In this document: positions 57,601 through 64,000 of the stretch, in pieces
Layout of the letters: every line of letters starts with the position of its first letter
Position numbering within the stretch: the first letter of the stretch is position 1
Assembly (NCBI GenBank): GCA_011799875.1
Contig: CM022303.1
Coordinates: 191,815,700 to 191,879,699, forward strand
DNA length: 64,000 bases
Source of the DNA: Thinopyrum elongatum
Lineage: Eukaryota; Streptophyta; Magnoliopsida; Poales; Poaceae
Direction: 5' to 3'
The notes under the pieces: model-generated
Told to the model about the DNA's origin: nothing
Database searches by the model: none
Seen by the model: the letters and a program-made list of their open reading frames with translations, nothing else
Translations under genes and position numbers: made by a program

Positions 57601-57745
57601 GGGTGTAAGAGACTAACAAAGATCATAATTCGATATGAAAGTGGATTCATATATTTGAATAAGAGATCATAGTGTTACAAACCTATGCATGCATGAATAT
57701 AGCGGTGATACGCGTGGTGTAGTTTTGGACATGTTATACTATAAT

Positions 57746-57975
57746 GTGATAATGCGCGGCGTTTGCAACTCACAGCTAAATATCGAACAATCTAAACCAT
57801 ACTATATATCGAACAATCTCACATTTTATTTGAATTTGTGATAATGTGTGGCGTTTGCAGCTCACAACTAAATATCGAACAATCTAAACCATACTATATA
57901 TCGAACAATCTCACATTTATTTGAATTTGTGATAATGTGTGGCGTTTGCAACTCACAGCTAAATACTTGTAGGCG
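57746..57975. repeat. 91-bp tandem triplication found only in copy B
   Basis: GTGATAATGYGYGGCGTTTGC starts at 57746, 57838 and 57929. The repeat block includes TATCGAACAATCT. Copy A has a single unit near 9275, so the expansion followed separation of the copies. Confidence 0.85.
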
Positions 57976-58192
57976 TAGGGGGCGGGGCACCATACATTAT
58001 GTGATAAACACATTATACATATGAGACATGGTTTAGATTATGAAGATCTAGCTAGAGCTTGAAATGTACTGTGATTTGAAATCAACATAAAGTGGATTCA
58101 AAAATTTGAGTTCGAGTTCATATAGTACACATAGTTCATATCTAACTCAACAGTAATCATGTGGTGTGTTGTGAAGATAATATACAAATGAT

Positions 58193-58314
58193 GGTTTAAC
58201 TTGACAACAATGATGATTGTAGATCTTATTAAAATAGAGAAATGAATTCAAATGGTTTAACTTGACAACAATCATGATTGTAGATCTTATTCAAATAGAG
58301 AAATGAATTCAAAT
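58193..58314. repeat. 61-bp tandem duplication in copy B
   Basis: GGTTTAACTTGACAACAA begins at 58193 and 58254, and the units are nearly identical. Copy A has one unit near 9540. Confidence 0.85.
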
Positions 58315-59344
58315 TTAGTTCATATTGAAGCAGTAGTATATACGTTTGGAATGCACTAAAATGTTCATTTGAGTAGCAGGTTACATGCATTATACACGTA
58401 GCGAAATATTTTAATTGAACATAACATGGATTCAAAGTTTTGAATGGCATTTGTAGTAACTCATACAGTAAAATGGGACTAGACTCTCTTGTGTGGTGCG
58501 AATTGATTTCTTTTTGGTTTTTTCGTCGAGGGAAGTGTGAATTGATTTGGTACAGTACATGTTAGGCTTGTCCGGAAATTTCAACCCGCGCCTTGTTATC
58601 CCGAAATTTTAAGATATCTCTTTGTCTCGTTGTGCTCCTAAAATTCCCTCCATCTCAACCCACGCCTTGCTATCCCAAAATTACAACGCGCGCGAAAACT
58701 CCCACCTCCTGCAAAATCCCGACACGTGAAATTCCCGTGATACCCCTTAACCGAAAAAACCCACCTAGTTCAAATCGGTGGGGATACTTTCGTAACTTAC
58801 CCCACATTTCGGACAAGATTGTCCCTAAGCCACGGTTCCCCTCTCCCATCCCCTCCGCCCTTCCCCCATTCATACTCCGAGGCCGCAAAAACCCGCGAAG
58901 CCCCACACCCTCCTCCGTCCGCCACCCAGCCGGAGCCTCTTCCCCGACGACATCGTCCACCGCAATAGCTCGACGTCCCTCATCCACCGCACCGGATGAG
59001 GATCCGTCATTGATCTTGTCGTCCCGCCGGTTCAGCCACCCCGTCCTCCACCTCCAAGGAGCTGCCCCGACGTTAGCCTCGTCTATCATGCCACCTCCAT
59101 TCCCACACCGCCGTCTTCACCTGCACCACCGGAAGAGCAGCACCATCACCGATTCCTCGGATGAATCTGAGGCCTAATCGGTGCCACCAAAGAGGTTCTA
59201 CACTAATCGCTACATTTTCTTCTTGATTCGATCTCACGGTGCTGCCGGCGCTCAGTCCCGAGCCGCCATGGTGAGGCTCCATCTACGGCGGCGTCGCCGG
59301 CCAATTCCTCCATGGTGTCGCTCCCTCGGCGGCGGCGTCCACAT

Positions 59345-59600
59345 CAATAGGAGCTGCTACTGCTGCTTCGGCTCTCGCTCGCGCTGCTGCTCTACTCTTG
59401 CTCTCGGTCCCCTGCCTGGTCTTCTCTGTCTCTTGCTCGCGTTGTTGCTCTTGCCCTTGCTCTTGCTTGCACTTCTGGTCTACTCTTGCTCGCGCTGCTG
59501 CTGCATGAGCAGCAGCTCCGACTCTCGCTCGAGCTCCTGCTGCTACACGACCAACTTCCCCGGCTCTAGGCGCTGCTGCTGCTCTGCCCCGGCTGCTCTC
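59345..59600. repeat. CTG/CTC-rich simple-sequence tract, copy B
   Basis: Counterpart of 10660-10870, between the first two exons of the TnpA-like pseudogene. The ORF at 59181-59606 through it is Cys/Ser/Leu-rich and is a composition artefact. Confidence 0.6.
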
Positions 59601-60429
59601 TGGTAGTACGTTCCCTGCTAGAGCGGCTACCGATTTAGATCACTGCTACTCTGCCACTAGTGCTCCAGCGACCAAAACTATTAGTGCACTGCTTTTCTGC
59701 TACTAGTGCGTTCAGTTTCGACAGTAAAATTCAATTTCGACAGCAAAATTCAGTTTCGACAGTAAAATTTAGTTTTGACAGTTAAATTCAGTTTTGACAG
59801 TTAAGTTTAGAGATGAGCGGCTGATGTATTTTACATCTAGCACTTTTTCGTTATGTATTTTACATCATCTATTGGAGATGCTATTAGAATACCACTTCAG
59901 GTTAACATTGTCTCTCTTGTCCTGCTTCAGCCTCGCTGTCGTACACCTCACCGGAGCTGCTCCAACGATGAAACCCTCCATCATAGCGGAGCAGTACCCT
60001 TGGCTCCATCTCGAGACGCCTAAGATCTTCTTCCCCTCCTCTGACAACCACATCAGCTGCAGCATCCTCAGCGACCAACCCAATGATGCTGAGATCGACA
60101 TGGCTTCACCAAAGAGGTTGTACACTTGCTGCATCGCTTTTTTACTCTACATGTTATATATATATTGTCCACTGAGCATGTGTAGTAACATGAAATACGA
60201 TTAGTTTCTCCTATATAACAAGCAGTGAGGTACCAGGCAACTTAGCTATCCCTGATGGACTCTCTCGAAAGCCATCATTATTTATTTCTGCGCGTTTGAG
60301 CTGTGCATGTGTAGATGGGCCTGTGAGTTGAGCTAGTAGGGTAGTGGCCTGGGTCCAAAGTAGTAGAAGTAGCACAGAAACATTTTTGGAGTGTAGGCTT
60401 TTGCCTGTTCAAGCCTGCCTACTAGAATT

Positions 60430-60868
60430 GCCAATGGTTGAAAGGAAAAGTGAAGGAAAAACATAGGAATTGGAAAGTTTCCTATGGTACTACTATTCAT
60501 GCAGTTGGTTCAAAGGAATGGAGCAAAGGAAAACTGTAGAATTTGTTCCTTTAGTGTCTCTTTCAAAGAAAAACCATAGGAATTTTAATATCCACTTGGC
60601 CATCCTTTTCAAATGCCTATTCATGAAGAAGAAGACTAAGTGATAGTAGCATAATAGCATTATAACTTTACATTTTCTTGTGGTTTGACTTAATTTGACC
60701 ATGCTTCTTTGCATTCCTGTGACCTTCCAATTCCTGTGAACCAAACACCCAGATTGACAGAAATCCTGTGATTTTAAATTCTCTATTTTGCACATGCATT
60801 CCTATCCTATTACTGTGTATTTCCTATCCCTGCGTTGTTAGAATCCTCCAATTCAAACGAGCCCTTAC
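60430..60868. mobile_element. MITE-like element, same intron site as 11487-11881
   Basis: GGTTGAAAGGAAAAGTGAAG at the left and CAATTCAAACGAGCCC at the right, with internal CCTATCCTATTACTG and TTTCCTATCCCTGCG. The position relative to flanking exons matches copy A. Confidence 0.6.
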
Positions 60869-61689
60869 AGAATTACTTCTCTTACAGATAGTTGTCAAGG
60901 AAAACCTTGTGTGGTTTGTCCCGCTCCTGTCGTGCCGTCATCCACCCCAGCTCAGCTGCTCCAACGATAGAAGGGTCCACCACAGCAGGGATCTGCCCTC
61001 CAGACTGTCTTTCGCCGCCTCAGATCTTCTTCCCCGCCGCCGGCAGCCACGACAACTACATTACCATCATCAACTGAGAAGATGAACTTGAGGACTAAAT
61101 GGGTCCGCAAGAGAGGTCGCACTCTTTCGTGTCTGCTTACATTATGCATCGCTTCATATTACATACTACTTTATCGTCCTGTTCGCCGATTAGACTCTGA
61201 GTCAGCTCCAAACTAATGCTCAAACTTGAGTTTTTAAACGGTTGTGGGGTACATATCGGGGTTGCAATCAATAGTATATGTCTACTATCTGGTTAATCTC
61301 TGGTGTCTACTATGAGTTTCATGTTGGGTGGGAAACAAACAGTAAAGAAGCCATTATCTGTATTTTTTAACTGAAGCTATTATCTGCCTGCTATCATTGG
61401 TTTTGGGTCTATCCACAGTTTGCTACCATCACTCTGGATTTCTACATGCACTCCTTACATAATCTCACTATGTTTTATTCCTATGCATGTCAGTTATTGT
61501 ACACAATGGAACTGAACATGTAAAGCAAAAGAGACGAGCCTTGCGTGGCAATAAAATTTCACGCAGACGTCGCTCCATGGTGGGCGCAAAGGCAGCCCCC
61601 TTCCCCCCATTTTAGATTGTAATCAAGAGGAAGATAACTGTTCTGAGGGGGATTCAGAAGGAGCAGACCACTCCTATTTACCCCCTGAG

Positions 61690-63250
61690 GTCTTTGCTCT
61701 AACTTGGCATGCTGATGTTGCTCATATCATGCATATGGTGCCTTGCATTTCTTACTTTATACATCAAATATGTCATCTGCTTAGTTTAGACATGCTTTGT
61801 CTGAATGCCATCTATTTAGTTTCTATATCGTATATGTGAATTATGCAACGCCATCTTGTTTAGCCAGGCATCATATATGTGAATTTTGCAATGCCATCCT
61901 GCTTAGCCAGTCATCTTATATGTGAATTATATCACGCCATCCTTTTTCTCATTACGTATTACATTTGTCAACAATGTTAGTACATTCAACTACTCTTCGT
62001 GTGCATTAGCCATTTGACACGGTGATGGAAAAATCTGGAGTGAAAACAAGCTCTTCAGAGCAGACAATGCTATCTGACGAAGCGCATATCTTGCTGGTTA
62101 CGGATAGCTCCTCAGAGGAGGATTCAGAGACAGATGACCAGTCCTATTTCCCCCCGAGGTGTATGCTCTAAGTTGGTAGGGTTATGTTGCTCATATCGTG
62201 CGTATGGTGTCTTGCATTGATATGTCATTTGCTTAGTTTAGACATGCTTTGTGTGAATACCACTTGTTTAGTGTCTACCATATGTTTGAATTATGTAATG
62301 CCATCTTGTTGCAAGACATTATATATGTGAATTATGCAATGCTATCTTGTTGTAAGGCATTATATATGTGAATTATGCAATGCCATGCTGTTTAGCCAAT
62401 CATCATATATGTGAATTATATCATGCTATCCTTTTTTTGTATTACATATTCCATTTGTCGACAACGTTTGTATATTCAACTACTCTTCCTGTGCATCAGC
62501 CATTTGAATCGGTGATGGAAGTATCTGGAGTTAAAACAAGGTCTTCAGAGAAGACAATGCTACTTGCTGAAGCAGACATCTTGCTGGTTACAGATAGCTC
62601 CTCAGAGGAGGATTCAGAGACAGATGACTAGTCCTATTTCCCCCCTAAGGTGTATGCTCAAACTTGGCAGGGTTATATTACTCATATCATGCTTGTCTTG
62701 CATTGCTTAGTTTTTACATCATATACACAATACTGAATGCCATCTGCTTAGTTTACACATCATATATGCAATTGCCCTCTCCTTACTTGCTTAGTATATA
62801 AATCATATATTTGAATTATATCATGCCATCATGTTTACATAGACAGCATCTATCTGAATTATGGCATGCCAACCCATTTAATAAAGACATCATATAGTTA
62901 TATCATCTCATCATGTTTAGTGTTTACATAGTCATGATATTTTGAATTATGTCATTCTATCCATGAATTATATCATGCCATCATGTTTCCATAGGCGGCA
63001 TGTGTGTGAATTATGGTATGCCAACCTATTTAATAAACACATCATATAGTTATATCATGTCATCCTGTTTACATAGTCATCATATTTTGAATTATGTCTT
63101 TCTATCCTATTTAGTTAGCCATCATATATGTGAAATTGTGTCATGCTATCCTGTTTAGTTAGCCATCATATATGTGAAATTGTGTCATGCTATCCTGTTT
63201 GGTTAGACAACATATAAATGTGAATTATTTCATGCCCTCTTTTATTCCCC
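61690..63250. repeat. degenerate intronic tandem repeats, copy B, expanded
   Basis: CATCATATATGTGAATTATG, CATGCCATCCTGTTTAG and similar phrases recur more than twenty times, split by the two copies of the SGVKTRSSE exon. It is longer than the counterpart 12725-13560. Confidence 0.75.
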
Positions 63251-63276
63251 ACTATCCATTGCACATGTCTATCAAC

Positions 63277-64000
63277 ATATATTTAAAACTAGATCAGTAA
63301 CAATTGTAGGGGAAATGGGTTTCTTGCAACATAGGAAATCACCAAATACATATTTTGAAAAACTGAAGAAACAGGTTAATTATGACATACCTTCTCAAAA
63401 AGATCAATGTGCAAATGAATTAATTGGTACTGAGACAACAACCAAATGTTGAAACATCAGAAGCTATAATTAACTACAACAACTCTACAAGTTCTAAGTC
63501 ATGTACTATAAATAAAAAATTGAACATTTTATGAGGAAGCTAAATATAACTGCAATAGCATAGCGACAGTGTTTGGATGACATCAAATTGATACTAACAG
63601 GTGTGTACATGCACAAATTTAGTAACATAGAACTAATAGCACTAAGGCCGTCCACTATGTATGCCAAAACCGGTGTCAAGACAACTGTTGCTACATTTCG
63701 CACCGGTGCCCTGCACTGGCAAGCCGATGCAGAGGAAAAAAATCAGGGAACCGGACTTCGAAGCACCTAGTTGCTCCGATGCCTAGTTCCTTCGTGCCAT
63801 AAAGTTTTTAGTATTTTACTGCTTGGCTGCTCGGATGTGTGGACCAAAGTTGGCTGCACAAACTGCTGAAGTGGTGCCAAATAATTTTTTAATGGCACCG
63901 CTGATGAGATGGCAACATTTTTTAGATACTAGGTAGAAATTGTGACACAGTCTTAATCACATCCATAATAACATAGCACAGTGACAGTGTCTGAATCACA
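63277..64000 (-). mobile_element. inverted fragment of CACTA C-type sequence (GRF-gene intron)
   Basis: On the minus strand this matches about 44850-45571 in intron 2 of the GRF zinc-finger gene, at roughly 90-95% by eye. The match begins right at the intron end next to exon 3 and runs to the window edge. A related CACTA C-type element or fragment in opposite orientation likely follows. The parallel ORFs (45119-45340 and 63506-63703) reflect recent common origin, not a gene. Confidence 0.75.

Larger units (their letters stand above)
58951..62630 (+). pseudogene. TnpA-like gene of CACTA copy B, truncated
   Basis: Exons match those at 10241-13178 in copy A: about 58951-59189, 59934-60116, about 60890-61100, about 61500-61690, 62007-62160 and 62495-62630. 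The start codon is lost: CGATGTCGTCC in copy A is CGACATCGTCC here. A TAA follows in exon 1 near 59174. The exon with SGVKTRSSE...DSSSE is present twice. The Ptta-like exon and coiled-coil last exon are missing because copy B breaks off near 63268. It cannot make a TnpA-type protein. Confidence 0.65.
55521..63268 (+). mobile_element. CACTA copy B (family of element A), right side of the copia insertion
   Basis: Colinear with 6661-13640: GA-rich region, AT-rich region, TnpA-like exons, intronic MITE and late intronic repeats. Its left edge is the copia LTR, as expected if the copia inserted in this element. Its right edge near 63268 is a junction to an inverted CACTA C-type fragment, so its terminus is not in the window. 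Short minus-strand ORFs at 55455-55994 parallel those at 7155-7484 and are not supported as genes. Confidence 0.8.

Overview
The window reads as intergenic chromosome sequence from a large-genome grass, almost certainly a member of the Triticeae (wheat, barley or relative). The evidence is the set of transposable elements: LTRs of grass Ty1/copia and Ty3/gypsy retrotransposons, CACTA (En/Spm) DNA transposons with GGGCC-rich subterminal repeats, and small MITEs, nested in each other with readable target-site duplications (TSDs). No ordinary single-copy host gene, rRNA or tRNA gene was recognised. Every credible coding region lies inside a mobile element.

Layout. 1-2724 is the 3' end of a Tat-lineage gypsy retrotransposon with an antisense extra ORF and its 3' LTR. 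2725-17155 is the right part of a CACTA element (A), with a multi-exon TnpA-like gene and a GGGCC-rich right terminus. 17156-55520 is a SIRE-like copia retrotransposon with gag, a late extra (env-like) ORF and a 3' LTR, but no visible pol. It is opened by three later insertions. The first is a non-autonomous gypsy element (18556-25083, TSD GGAAC). The second is a 21-kb CACTA element C (25436-46633, TSD TAA), which itself holds a Tekay-lineage gypsy chromovirus with an intact polyprotein (28276-41072, TSD AGATC). The third is a 3.1-kb CACTA element D (46714-49828, TSD AAC) carrying an intact three-exon B3-domain gene. 55521-63268 is a second copy (B) of the CACTA family of A, followed by an inverted piece of CACTA C-type sequence up to the right edge.

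Inferred order of events: CACTA B was hit by the copia element; the copia was then hit by CACTA A, the gypsy element, CACTA C and CACTA D; the Tekay element landed in C, and the Tat element in A. The left halves of B, of the copia element and of A should lie to the left of the window.

Most element genes are broken by a few stop codons. Those that look open from start to stop are the Tekay gag-pol, the 256-residue ORF before it, the B3 gene of element D and a 203-residue antisense ORF in element C. The points most worth follow-up are: (i) palindromic TCGGTnnnACCGA motifs upstream of two separate TATA boxes in the copia element, one in the LTR and one before the extra ORF; (ii) a Tekay ORF1 with a dsRNA-binding-like pattern, with splice-acceptor-like sequences directly before both the ORF1 and gag-pol start codons; and (iii) host-type domain genes (B3 and GRF zinc finger) carried by CACTA elements that show no transposase.
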